Source: Planctomycetota bacterium (GTDB taxonomy: Bacteria; Planctomycetota; UBA1135; JADKAF01). Taken from it: a stretch of DNA of 64,000 bases. Under the pieces are notes generated by a model. It searched no databases, had not been told where the DNA came from, and saw only the letters and a list, made by a program, of their open reading frames with translations. A program made the translations under genes and the position numbers. Position 1 is the first letter of the stretch; the number at the start of each line of letters is the position of its first letter. The stretch lies in the NCBI GenBank assembly GCA_016719295.1, contig JADKAF010000001.1, forward strand, positions 3,596,001-3,660,000, read 5' to 3'. Below are positions 9,351 to 17,498 of the stretch, piece by piece.

Positions 9351-10720
9351 GCCGCACCTCCGCTCCAGCCGCCGATCGACGCGAGCTGCAGCACGGGCTC
9401 TTCCCCACCGGCGGCGAGCACGGGCAAGCGCACGCGGAAGGTGCTGCCTTGCCCCAGCACCGACTCGACCTCGATGCGCCCGCCGTGCGACTCGACGAGA
9501 TAGCGCGCCAGCGGGAGGCCGAGACCCGTGCCGGGGATGCGCGAGCTCTGCGCCTGCGACGCCCGGTAGAACTTGTCGAAGATGCGCGGGAGATCCTCGG
9601 GGCCGATGCCGATCCCGGTGTCCGTGACGGCGATCGAGAGCTCCTCGCCTTCGAGCGCGGCGTCGAGCTCGACGCGGCCGCCCTCGGGCGTGTACTTGAT
9701 CGCGTTGCTGATCAGGTTCACGAGCGCCTGGCGCAGCAGCTCGCGATCGCCCTGCAACGCGGGGACGTACGGCGAGACCCGCCAGTCGAGCTCGATCGAC
9801 TTGCGCTCCGCGAGCGGTCGATGCGCTTCGCGCAGCTCTCCGAGCAGCGGCGCCACCTCGACGCGCTCGCGCCGCACCTGCGTGATCCCGGCCTCGACGC
9901 GCGCGAGCTCGAGCAGCTCCTGGATCATGCGCGCGAGGCGGACGCTCTCGCCGTGCGCGAGGTGCAGGAGCCGCGAGCGGTCCTCGGCCGCGACGCCGCC
10001 GCCGTCCTCCTCGTCCTCGACCAGCATCTCGAGCGAGGCCTGGATCGAGGTGAGCGGCGTCTTCAGCTCGTGCGAGACGCCGTAGACGAATTCCGAGCGC
10101 ATGCGTGCGGAGGCCTCCTCGAAGCTCTGATCCTCGAGCAGCAGCACCGCGCGTGGAACGCCCGTGCAGGCCTCGCCGTCAGCGACGAGCGCGCGCACGC
10201 GCCAGATCGCGCGCTCGCGTTCGCCGCGGCCCGCGAGCTCCACCTTGCGCGCGCAGAGGCCGCGCGCCAGATCGGCGCGCAGGACCTCGCGGATCGCCGC
10301 GAGGAGCTCCGCGTCGCCGCGCGCCGTCGCGAGCGCGGGCGCGCCGTCCTCGGGGCAGCGCAGGAGCTTCCGCGCCGCGGCGTTCGCCGCGACGAGCCGC
10401 TCGCCGCCCTCGAAGACCATCACGCCGTCGGGCAGCGTCTCCAGGATGCAACGCAGTCGCGCGCTCTCCTCCTCGGCGACGCGCAAGCGCAGCTCGGAAC
10501 GGCTCGCGCGCGCGGCGCGGCGCTGGAGTTCCTCCACTTGCTCCGCGAGCTGCCCGAGCTCGCGGCCCGCGCGCGCTTCGCCGAGCTCGAGCCCCGAGCG
10601 CTCCGCGAAGCTCGTGACGCGCCGGCGCTCCGCCGCGACGGCGCGCTGCCGCGCGACGAGCCAGGCGCATCCGGAAGCGACGAGCGCCGCCGCTCCGGCG
10701 ATGAGCAGCTCCGAGCTCAA
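9347..10720 (-). CDS. Membrane-anchored PAS sensor histidine kinase
   Basis: Sensor histidine kinase of 457 residues. One N-terminal membrane helix (LLIAGAAALVASGCAWLVA) is followed by a coiled-coil-like segment and a PAS-like domain (LETLPDGVMVFEGGERLVAA). The phosphoacceptor box is VYGVSHELKTPLTSIQAS, and the ATPase domain has NLISNAIKYTPEGG, DTGIGIG and GTGLGLPLARYLV. The start is TTG 10720, inferred because it overlaps the upstream stop as TTGA, has GGAGGAG nearby, and opens directly into the membrane helix; no ATG fits. It closely resembles PhoR/ResE-type kinases. It is translationally coupled to the receiver gene downstream. Confidence 0.87.
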   Translation of the reverse strand: MSSELLIAGAAALVASGCAWLVARQRAVAAERRRVTSFAERSGLELGEARAGRELGQLAEQVEELQRRAARASRSELRLRVAEEESARLRCILETLPDGVMVFEGGERLVAANAAARKLLRCPEDGAPALATARGDAELLAAIREVLRADLARGLCARKVELAGRGERERAIWRVRALVADGEACTGVPRAVLLLEDQSFEEASARMRSEFVYGVSHELKTPLTSIQASLEMLVEDEEDGGGVAAEDRSRLLHLAHGESVRLARMIQELLELARVEAGITQVRRERVEVAPLLGELREAHRPLAERKSIELDWRVSPYVPALQGDRELLRQALVNLISNAIKYTPEGGRVELDAALEGEELSIAVTDTGIGIGPEDLPRIFDKFYRASQAQSSRIPGTGLGLPLARYLVESHGGRIEVESVLGQGSTFRVRLPVLAAGGEEPVLQLASIGGWSGGAA

Positions 10721-11906
10721 CGCTCGCGCTCCTCCGCGAGCAGCTCCTCGACCTCGCGCAGCACCGCGGGATCGGCGCCCGCGCGGCGCGCGCGCTCGAG
10801 GCTCTCGCGCGCCGCGGGAGCGGCGCCCAGCGCAGCCTGTGCCGCGGCGATCAGGGCGTGGAGCTGCGGGCTCGTCGCTCCCGTGCGCTCGGCTTGACGC
10901 AGCGCGCGCAGCGCTTCGCTCGCGAAGCCGCACTGCAAGCTCGCGCAGCCGAGCGAGAGCCAGACGCGGCACGTAGCTTCCTCTTCGGTCGCCAGCAGCA
11001 GCTCCGCGCGCGCATCCTCCGCGGCGCCGAGGCCGAGCAGCACCTCGCCGCGCAGGGCGCGGTACGCGGCGTCGCGAGCTTCCGCGGGGACGAGATCGAG
11101 CTCCTTCAGCGCGCCCTTGCGATCGCCGCGCTCCAAGCGCGCCGAGGCGAGCACGAGCGGGAGATCGGGTTGCTCCAAGCGCGCGCGCGGCGGAGCTGCT
11201 CGCCGATCTCGAGCACCTCGCCGTGCATCCCGAGCGACCACGCGCCGATCGCGAGATGGCCCGCGACGGAGTGATCGTCAGGGGCGAGGCGCCGCGCCTC
11301 GCGATACGCCGCGAGCGCCTGCTCGCCGCGCCCTTGCTCCAAGTACCACGCTGCGCCTTGGACGAGCGGCGCCGCGTCGGCGCGCGTTCCGCCGAGCTCC
11401 CGCAGCACGGCCTCCGCGTCGGCCTCCCGGCCGCGCGAGAGATAGTGCAGGTAGAGATCGAAGCCCGCCCGCGGATCGCCAGGTGCGCTCGCGCGCGCTT
11501 GCCGCAGCAGCGCTTCGGCTTCGTCGTGGCGGCCGGACGCATCGGAGAGCAGCCCTTGCAGGCGCAGCGCCTGCGCGTCTTCCGGCGCAGCGGCGCGCCA
11601 GGCCGCGACATAGCGCAGGCCCCCCGTGATGTCGCTCGTCTCGTGGGCGAGGCGCGTCCGGAGAGCCAGAGCCGGCACGTAGCGCGGATCCTGTCCGAGC
11701 GCATCGTCGAGGAGCTGCTGGGCGCGGCTAGGCTCGCCGCGCTGCGCCGCCTCGAACGCGAGCCGCGTCGTGAACTCCGCGCGCTCGCGGCCCCAAGCCG
11801 CCGCATCGAGCTCGGTCCCGCGCGGCTCCTCGACCGCCACGCACGCGGAGAGCACGAGGAAGGCGAGCGCGGTCGAGCGTCGCGCGCTGGCGAGCATCGT
11901 TCGCAT
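10717..11906 (-). pseudogene. TPR lipoprotein of the pilus operon, split by a frameshift
   Basis: One tetratricopeptide-repeat lipoprotein gene read in two frames. The first part (ATG 11906) has a lipoprotein signal ending LVLSAC (C22) and TPR-like helices up to LEIGEQLRRAR. The second part continues the TPR pattern in another frame from ARLEQPDLPLVLASARLERG to the stop at 10717. The switch lies in the GC-dinucleotide tract at 11179-11190. Without it the protein would be about 396 residues, probably an outer-membrane pilotin or accessory factor for the secretin encoded 2 nt upstream (PilF-like role, inferred). The intact repeats on both sides suggest a recent mutation or a sequence error rather than decay. 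A separate internal gene is unlikely, because the second part has no good start. Confidence 0.7.
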
Positions 11907-11908
11907 GG

Positions 11909-13666
11909 CTAGCGACCTCCGCTGCTGCCGTTCTCGGCGAGCTGGGCTTTCAAACCGCGGAGCGCGCCCAGGCTCATCCCGACCTCGTCCTCCGGCGCGC
12001 GCTCGAGCGCCAGGCGCTTCAAGAGATCCTGGCGCATCAGAGCCGCGCTCACGTTCGTCGGGTCGAGCGTCGTCGCGCGCTCGGCGGCGGAGAGCGCGCC
12101 GCGGAGATCGCCGCGCGCGCGCAGCACCTCCGCGTCGGCCGCGCAGCGGCGCGCCTGCACGGGGCGCAGATACCAGGAGAGGTTCTCCCAGGTCGCGCTC
12201 CGCGCCGCGGAGAAGCGCTCGCGCGCGCGCTCGACCTCGGCGGCCTGCGCCGCCGCGTCGAGGATGCGCGGCGTCAGCAGGATCACGAGCTCGGTGCGCG
12301 TGAGGCTCTCCTCGGTGCGCCCGAAGAGGACGCCCAAGACCGGCAGCGATCCCAAGAACGGGATCTGCGAGCGCAGCTCGGAGACGCGCTCGGCGATCAG
12401 GCCGCCGATCACGACGGACTGACCGTCGCGCACCATCACGCTCGTCGTGACCTCCGTCGTGGACTCGGACGGAACCCCCGAGACCGGATCGACGACGGCG
12501 CTCGAGTTCTGCGGATGGACATCGAGGCGTATCCAGCCATCGTCGGCGATGTACGGCGTGAACACGAGCTGCGAGCCGACGTCGAGGAAGTTGATCTGCT
12601 CGATCGACGAGTTGTCGTTCTGCGTGACGGTGCTGTAGCCGACGCGGCCGCCGACGATGATCTGCGCTTCCTGACGATTCACCGCGAGCACGCGCGGGTT
12701 GTTCACGATCGTCGCGTTCGTCGTCTCCTCGAGCGCCTCGAGGAACGCCGCGACGTGGCTGCCGACATAGCCGATCGAGAGACCGCCCGCGGGAGGCGAG
12801 GCCGTGAAGTCGAAGGTGCGCCCCGAGAAGACTCCGTCGGCCAGCGCGGATCCCGGCACGTCGTAGGTCGGGAGCCCCGTCATGTCCGTGCCGGTGACGA
12901 CATCCCCGATGGCCGTGCCGGTGAGCACGTTGAAGTCGATGCCGAGGCGGTTCTCCTCGCCGAGGTCGATCTGCAGGATCGTCGCCTCGAGCAGCACCTG
13001 GCGCGGCGGCTGATCGAGGTCCTTCAGCGCCTTCGCGACCTCGGCGATCCGCGAGCGGCGCTCCCTCACGATCAGCATCTCGGGGCTCGCGGTCTGGCGC
13101 ACGTTCGCGCCGAGCGCGGCACCGCCCGCGCTCGCGCTCGCACCTACGGCGGCCGCGTTGTTGCCGCCGGGCGCGCCGAGACCCCCGCCGCCCGTCACGG
13201 CCGCGCTACCTTCCTCCGAGAGCATCGGCTGCACCAGCGTCTGCGCCTCGAACGCCGTCAGGTGATTGAGCGCGAAAACCTTGGTCTCGAACGCGTCGAG
13301 CGCTTGATCGTGCTGTGCGCGCTGCTCCGAGCTCAGCACGCGATAGAAGCTGCCTTCCTTCACGAAGGAGAAGCCCTTCGAGGCCAGCACCTGGCGCAGC
13401 GCTTCTTCGAGCGGCACGTCGTAGAGGTTGATGGTGACGCGCCCGTCGCCGACCTCGGCCGAGACGAGGTTCAGGCGATGCTGAACGGCGAGCCCTTCGA
13501 GCACCGCCGAGAGCGGCTCGTCGCGCACGTTCAACGTGACGCGCTCGTCGCTCTGCGCGGCGAGCGCCGGCGCGAGCGCGAGCACGCTCAGCGCCGCTGC
13601 AGCGACGCGGCGCGCGCGAGCGGCTGCGCTCGCGTTCTCCCACTTCCTCCGCGCCGTCACTCGCAC
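11909..13666 (-). CDS. Secretin, outer-membrane channel (PilQ/MshL/GspD-like)
   Basis: Outer-membrane secretin of 585 residues. A signal peptide (AAAALSVLALAPALAAQS) is followed by an STN-like domain (VTLNVRDEPLSAVLEGLAVQ, then INLYDVPLEEALRQVL), which is typical of PilQ/MshL. Then come one or two N domains and the secretin core (RQVLLEATILQIDLGEENRLG; NNPRVLAVNRQEAQIIVGG; VVIGGLI; IPFLGSLPVLGVLFG; ELVILLTPRIL). A glycine/alanine-rich loop of about 40 residues interrupts the N region. The C-terminus carries a TPR-like helical tail not present in classic PilQ. The start GTG 13666 shares one base with the upstream stop and has GGAGG upstream. It follows PilM/N/O/P-like genes as in pilus operons. 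Confidence 0.9.
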   Translation of the reverse strand: MRVTARRKWENASAAARARRVAAAALSVLALAPALAAQSDERVTLNVRDEPLSAVLEGLAVQHRLNLVSAEVGDGRVTINLYDVPLEEALRQVLASKGFSFVKEGSFYRVLSSEQRAQHDQALDAFETKVFALNHLTAFEAQTLVQPMLSEEGSAAVTGGGGLGAPGGNNAAAVGASASAGGAALGANVRQTASPEMLIVRERRSRIAEVAKALKDLDQPPRQVLLEATILQIDLGEENRLGIDFNVLTGTAIGDVVTGTDMTGLPTYDVPGSALADGVFSGRTFDFTASPPAGGLSIGYVGSHVAAFLEALEETTNATIVNNPRVLAVNRQEAQIIVGGRVGYSTVTQNDNSSIEQINFLDVGSQLVFTPYIADDGWIRLDVHPQNSSAVVDPVSGVPSESTTEVTTSVMVRDGQSVVIGGLIAERVSELRSQIPFLGSLPVLGVLFGRTEESLTRTELVILLTPRILDAAAQAAEVERARERFSAARSATWENLSWYLRPVQARRCAADAEVLRARGDLRGALSAAERATTLDPTNVSAALMRQDLLKRLALERAPEDEVGMSLGALRGLKAQLAENGSSGGR

Positions 13667-14250
13667 TAGCCGCCTCCGCCGCGCACCATCTCCAGCCTGT
13701 ATCGGCCATGTCGTCCTCGCAGGCTCACCCAGCGCGGGCCGACCTCTTCGAGAACGAAGACTCCAAAGGGCTCCCCCTGCGTCAGCAGGCGATCGTCGAT
13801 ACGCGCCGCGGCCCGGCGGCCAGGCGAGAGGAAGGTCGCGCCGAGGCGCAGTCGGGAGGCGCTCGCGGCCTCGTTCGCCGCGTCGTCGGCGGCGGTGGTC
13901 GGCGTCGCTCGCTCGGGTGCGTCGGCGAGCTCGGCGGGCGCGCTCGCGGCCGTGCTCGCGAAGGGATCGCGCGCGGGCGCGAGCGGATGGGTCGGCGCGA
14001 TCCAGCTCGCGAGGCGCGGGCGCAGGCGCGCGACGGCACCGAGGTCGGCGCGGCGGGTGGCCGCGGAGCCTTGCATCAGCGCGTCGGGGATGGCGGTCGC
14101 GGGTGCCGGAGCCGTTTCGCCGGCAAGCAGGAGAGGCAGCCACACCGCGACGAGCACGGGCACCAGCAGCACGAGCGCGAACGCCTGCCGCGGCTTGGCG
14201 CGCAGCTCGGCGCGGAGGCGCCGCCAGAAGTCGCCCTTGCGCGGGCTCAC
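13666..14250 (-). CDS. PilP/GspC-like inner-membrane protein linking to secretin
   Basis: Bitopic protein of 194 residues: a short cytoplasmic segment, one membrane helix (FALVLLVPVLVAVWLPLLLA), a long Ala/Pro-rich linker, then a small beta-rich C-terminal domain (LGATFLSPGRRAAARIDDRL...VLEEVGPRWVSLRGRHGRYR) like the HR domain of GspC/PilP that docks on the secretin. The sequence match is weak, and the call rests on topology plus its place directly before the secretin gene. The start GTG 14250 overlaps the previous stop as GTGA. Confidence 0.6.
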   Translation of the reverse strand: MSPRKGDFWRRLRAELRAKPRQAFALVLLVPVLVAVWLPLLLAGETAPAPATAIPDALMQGSAATRRADLGAVARLRPRLASWIAPTHPLAPARDPFASTAASAPAELADAPERATPTTAADDAANEAASASRLRLGATFLSPGRRAAARIDDRLLTQGEPFGVFVLEEVGPRWVSLRGRHGRYRLEMVRGGGG

Positions 14251-14801
14251 GGGTCTTCGCTCCAGAAGCGCACGACCTCGAAGCGCGCACGCAGCGACCC
14301 CACTTCCGCTGGCTCCGCGCCGGCGGGCGCGGTCGCGCGCGTCAGCTCGAGCGAGGTGACGCGGCAGTGCGGCGCGAGAGCTTCGATCGCGGCGACGAGC
14401 TTCAAGATCTGCGCGAAGCTGCCGCGCAGCTCGAGCTGCACCTTCTGCTTCAGCAGCGGCGGGGCCTCCTCGCGCGGACCGGGGTCGATCGCCTCGGCAT
14501 CCAGACCATGAGCGCGCAGCACCTGCGCGAGCGCGAGCAGGAACTGCGGCGTGCCCTCGGAGTCCTGCATGCGCTCGCGCACGAGGTCGAGCGCTTCGCG
14601 CAGCCACGCGACATCGACCAGCAGCTGCTCGAGATGCGCGGTGCGCTCCTCTTCCTCGTCGACGCGGCGGTGCGCGACGCGCACGCGCTCCTCCAGCGCA
14701 TCGAAGGCGCGCTCGTGCGCGGCCAGGCCGAGCCAGGCGTAGCCCGCGACGCCGCTGGCGAGGACGAGGGCGAAGAGCAGCGTCTCTCGTGCGAGGTTCA
14801 T
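14247..14801 (-). CDS. PilO/GspM-like alignment-complex protein
   Basis: Bitopic protein of 184 residues with an N-terminal membrane helix (LLFALVLASGVAGYAWLGLA), a coiled coil (ERVRVAHRRVDEEEERTAHLEQLL) and a C-terminal ferredoxin-like domain (KVQLELRGSFAQILKLVAAI), the plan of PilO/GspM. It would form a heterodimer with the PilN-like protein and connect PilM to the periplasmic parts. Its ATG overlaps the preceding stop (ATGA). The assignment rests on topology, the QLELRGSF-type strand and gene order. Confidence 0.72.
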   Translation of the reverse strand: MNLARETLLFALVLASGVAGYAWLGLAAHERAFDALEERVRVAHRRVDEEEERTAHLEQLLVDVAWLREALDLVRERMQDSEGTPQFLLALAQVLRAHGLDAEAIDPGPREEAPPLLKQKVQLELRGSFAQILKLVAAIEALAPHCRVTSLELTRATAPAGAEPAEVGSLRARFEVVRFWSEDP

Positions 14802-15373
14802 CGCCGAAGCTCCGGCTCTTGCTTTGAGCGCACGCGGAACTGCAGCGCCCCTCCGCGAGTCGAGATGCTGCGCTGCGAGCTCTCGAGCTCCACCGCGGGC
14901 AGGACGGGCTCCTGCTCCAGCGCGCGCAGCCACGCCGCGAGGGCGTGCGCATCGCTCGCGCCGCCAGCGAGCTCGAGCTGCTCGGGACGCGGACTCGTCG
15001 CCAGCAAGTCGTGCGACCAGCTCAAGCGCTCGAGGCCGATCGACTCTCCCGTCGCGCGGAGCAGTGCTTCGAGCGCGAGGGTCGCGGCGGGCAGCTGGAG
15101 AGGCAGGGTCCAGCGCTCGAGCTCGGCCGAGAAGAGGAGATGCTGATCCTCGAAGTCGGCGGCTCGGGAGGCGCGCGAGGCGATCTCGCGCGCATGCTCC
15201 TCGGCGAGCTCGGCCACGTGCTCCAAGCTCGCGCGGCGCCAGCGGAAGGTCACCTCCGTCAACACGCAGCCGAGCAGCACCAAGAGCGCCAGCAGGAAGC
15301 GCGTGCGCAGCGTGAGGCGCGCGCGGCGTTCCGCGCGATAGCCGAGCGGGAGGAAGTCGATCGCGCACTTCAT
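14798..15373 (-). CDS. PilN/GspL-C-like alignment-complex protein
   Basis: Bitopic protein of 191 residues. The cytoplasmic N-terminus contains IDFLPLGYRAERRAR, matching the short motif by which PilN binds PilM (usually INLLP.R). A membrane helix (TRFLLALLVLLGCVLTEVTF), a coiled coil and a C-terminal ferredoxin-like domain follow. It is coupled by ATGA overlaps to the PilM-like gene upstream and the PilO-like gene downstream. Confidence 0.78.
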   Translation of the reverse strand: MKCAIDFLPLGYRAERRARLTLRTRFLLALLVLLGCVLTEVTFRWRRASLEHVAELAEEHAREIASRASRAADFEDQHLLFSAELERWTLPLQLPAATLALEALLRATGESIGLERLSWSHDLLATSPRPEQLELAGGASDAHALAAWLRALEQEPVLPAVELESSQRSISTRGGALQFRVRSKQEPELRR

Positions 15374-16413
15374 GCCGCGAGCCCTCGCAGGGCGAGGCCC
15401 AAAGCGGTCGCATAGGTGCTGCGCCCGCGCCGCAGGCTCTGCGGCAGGCCGCCCGTCGCGCCGATCGCGCGGAAGGGATCGCCGACTTCGACGGAGAGCT
15501 GCAGGCGCGCGCCGAGCAAGGGCGCGAAGCCGGGGATCTCCGCGGCGCCGCCGACGAGGAGCACGCGCTCCACGCCGCGGCCGGCGCCGGAGGCCGCCGC
15601 ATAGCGCAGGCACTCGGAGAGCCCCGCCGCGAGGGCCTCCAACGGCGCTTCGAGCGCTCCGCCGAAGGCTCGCTCGAGCTCCTCGGCTCGCTCGGAGGCT
15701 CCCGCGCATTCCGCGGCGAGCTCGTCGAGCGCGCGGCGATCGAGATGCAGGCGCTCGCGCAGGCGCGCGAGCAACGCTTCCCCGCCGGTCGAGAGAACGC
15801 GCATGAGCACGGGCTCCCCTTCGCGGAGGAGACAGACGCGCGCGGACTGCGCGCCGAGCTCCAGCAGCGCGAGCGCGCCTTCGCCGCGGCGCGCGAACGG
15901 GCGCGCCATCGCGCAGGCATCGAGGTCGAGCGCGGTCGCCGAGAGGCCGAGCTCGGCGAAGCCGTCGAGGCTCTCGCGGATCGCCGCCTGCGGCGCGTAG
16001 CAGCAGAGGATCTCGGTGCGATGCTCGCCGCGCTCGATGCGCTCGCCGACCTGCAGCCACTGCGCGGCGTAGTGCTCGGCTTCCGGGCCGAAGAGCTCGT
16101 CGGCGTCGCGCGCGATCGTGCCCTGCAGGTCCTCGAGCTCGTGACGCGGCACGCGCAGGGAGCGGGTCGTCGTGCGCTCGAGCGCGATCGCACCGATGGC
16201 CTCGCGGCCGCGGAACTCGCCGCGGCGATACGCGAGCTTCAAGGCGTGAGCGGCCCGCAGCGCGCGCTCGGCCGCGTCGCGAGCTCCGGGCTCGATCTCG
16301 ACGCAGACGGCATCCTGCACGAAGAGCTCGCCGTGCCGCTGCACCAGCTGGAGCAGCTTCACCGCTCGGGTGCCGAGATCGACCGCGATCGGCGAACGGC
16401 GGGCGAAGAGCAT
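15370..16413 (-). CDS. PilM-like actin-fold protein
   Basis: Cytoplasmic actin/FtsA-fold protein of 347 residues that binds PilN at the membrane and forms the base of the pilus or secretion machine. It begins MLFARRSPIAVDLGTRAVKL, the phosphate-1 motif of PilM. Later motifs include ALLELGAQSARVCLLREGEP, LSTGGEALL and ERVLLVGGAAEIPGFAPLLG (adenosine motif). ATG 16413 is preceded by a strong AGGAGGAGGAA. It lies 46 nt after the pilin gene and overlaps the PilN-like gene. The PilM/N/O/P/secretin order is that of type IV pili, although type II secretion genes with a split GspL could look similar. Confidence 0.85.
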   Translation of the reverse strand: MLFARRSPIAVDLGTRAVKLLQLVQRHGELFVQDAVCVEIEPGARDAAERALRAAHALKLAYRRGEFRGREAIGAIALERTTTRSLRVPRHELEDLQGTIARDADELFGPEAEHYAAQWLQVGERIERGEHRTEILCCYAPQAAIRESLDGFAELGLSATALDLDACAMARPFARRGEGALALLELGAQSARVCLLREGEPVLMRVLSTGGEALLARLRERLHLDRRALDELAAECAGASERAEELERAFGGALEAPLEALAAGLSECLRYAAASGAGRGVERVLLVGGAAEIPGFAPLLGARLQLSVEVGDPFRAIGATGGLPQSLRRGRSTYATALGLALRGLAA

Positions 16414-16459
16414 CGCGTTCCTCCTCCTCTGCGCGGGGCGAGCGCGCAGCGCGCGCGCT

Positions 16460-16978
16460 CTAGAAGTCGAAGTACGCGGTGCCCGAAGCGGTGGTGCCGA
16501 TCGAGTTCGCGCGGAGCTTCCCGGTGAGCGGCTTGAAGATCCAACCCGTCGCGCCATCGGCGGCGGTCGGGAAGGCCGTCGAGTCGTCGAGCAACTTCAC
16601 CGTGCTCAGGCCGTTCACCGGATTCACCGGGAGGGCTTCCTTGAGATAGGGGCCGAAGTCGAAGCCGGTGGTTCCCAGAGCGGCCGTCGAGCCATCGGAC
16701 TTGCTGGCCTGCGTGAGCTGGGCGACGAACACCGCCGGATCCGGAGAGCCCCCGCCCGCGGGATAGCCGGGATAGCGGCTCGCGTGCTGGAACTTGTAGT
16801 TCTCCACGGAGCTCCGCAGCACGTTCAGGTTCGTCTGCAGGCTCGTGACCTGGGCGTCCCGCGTGCTGTTGGCGAACTGCGGAATCGCGATCGCGGCCAA
16901 GATCCCAAGGATCACGACCACGATCAGCAGCTCAACCAAGGTGAACCCTCGTGAGGTGCGCGGGCGGGCGACGTGCAT
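16460..16978 (-). CDS. Type IV pilin / GspG-like major pseudopilin
   Basis: Prepilin of 172 residues, first gene of the operon. The class III signal is RG/FTLVELLIVVVILGI, cut after G11, with Glu at +5 and the long hydrophobic N-terminal helix. Distal features resemble GspG pseudopilins (VENYKFQHASRYPG, GPYLKEALPVNPVNG, GWIFKPLTGKLRANSIGT). No prepilin peptidase is encoded in the window. Being first in a long operon and separated by 46 nt from the rest fits a highly expressed major subunit. GGAGCAGGA precedes the ATG. Confidence 0.92.
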   Translation of the reverse strand: MHVARPRTSRGFTLVELLIVVVILGILAAIAIPQFANSTRDAQVTSLQTNLNVLRSSVENYKFQHASRYPGYPAGGGSPDPAVFVAQLTQASKSDGSTAALGTTGFDFGPYLKEALPVNPVNGLSTVKLLDDSTAFPTAADGATGWIFKPLTGKLRANSIGTTASGTAYFDF

Positions 16979-17005
16979 CGGTCCTGCTCCGGTGAGCGAC
17001 GAGAA

Positions 17006-17022
17006 GCCGGGAGGAGCCCGGC
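17006..17022. other. Hairpin in the pilin/ppiC divergent region
   Basis: GCCGGG-AGGAG-CCCGGC, a 6-bp stem with a 5-nt loop, 28 bp upstream of the pilin start. It could be in the pilin leader or an operator. Function unknown. Confidence 0.3.
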
Positions 17023-17066
17023 CACTGGAGATCGTCCTCCGGGATCGACGCCGCCACCGCCCCGAC

Positions 17067-17096
17067 TTGAGTCGTTCCTTTCCCTCGGGCTACATT
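17067..17096 (+). promoter_or_regulatory. Possible sigma70-type promoter for the parvulin gene
   Basis: TTGAGT (17067-17072) and TACATT (17091-17096) with an 18-bp spacer, 37 bp upstream of the ATG at 17133. Both hexamers are close to consensus in a GC-rich background. Confidence 0.42.
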
Positions 17097-17132
17097 GCTC
17101 TCTTCCCCCCATCCATCCCTCGGCAGCGCCCC

Positions 17133-17453
17133 ATGTCCAGCACCGTCCGCGCCTCCCACATCCTCCTCATGTACAAGGGCTCCCAGCGCTCAAGCGCCAC
17201 GCGCACGAAGGAAGAAGCGCGCCAGCAGATCGAGGCCCTGCGCCAGCAGATCGCCGCTGGCGAGAGCTTCGCCGACCTCGCGAAGAAGCACTCGGACTGC
17301 CCCTCCGGCAAGCAGGGCGGCGACCTCGGCAAGTTCGGCCGCGGCCAGATGGTGCCGGCCTTCGAGACGGCAACCTACGCCCTCGAGGTCGGCAACACGA
17401 GCGACATCGTCGAGACCGCCTTTGGCTACCACCTGATCCAGCGCACCGGCTAA
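17133..17453 (+). CDS. Parvulin-type peptidyl-prolyl isomerase
   Basis: Stand-alone parvulin domain of 106 residues that catalyses cis-trans isomerisation of prolyl bonds in protein folding. It shows VRASHILLMYKG at the start, AAGESFADLAKKHSDCPSG, GGDLGKFGRGQMVPAFE, and the closing GYHLIQRT. There is no signal peptide or chaperone domain, so it is cytoplasmic like E. coli PpiC. It is transcribed alone, divergent from the pilus operon and convergent with the radical SAM gene. Confidence 0.93.
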   Translation: MSSTVRASHILLMYKGSQRSSATRTKEEARQQIEALRQQIAAGESFADLAKKHSDCPSGKQGGDLGKFGRGQMVPAFETATYALEVGNTSDIVETAFGYHLIQRTG

Positions 17454-17458
17454 TCCCA

Positions 17459-17495
17459 CTGCACAGCAACGCTGCCTGGAACCGTTCCTGTGCAG
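17459..17495. terminator. Bidirectional terminator-like hairpin between convergent genes
   Basis: CTGCACAG (17459-17466) pairs with CTGTGCAG (17488-17495), and after one mismatch AACG pairs with CGTT, leaving an 11-nt loop. It fills the 45-bp gap between the convergent parvulin and radical SAM genes. There is no T tract. Confidence 0.45.
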
Positions 17496-17498
17496 CGG

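Noticed and set aside
11179..11190. Programmed ribosomal frameshift site
   Set aside because: No slippery heptamer or downstream structure typical of programmed shifting was seen; an indel in a repeat tract is simpler.
10717..11241. Separate 174-residue gene for the second half of the TPR protein
   Set aside because: Its first 20 or so residues are out-of-frame reads of the first half, it has no ribosome-binding site, and the TPR pattern is continuous across the frameshift.
4120..16978. Competence or DNA-uptake locus
   Set aside because: No ComEA, ComEC or PilT-like gene is present in the window; pilus or secretion machine is as far as the evidence goes.
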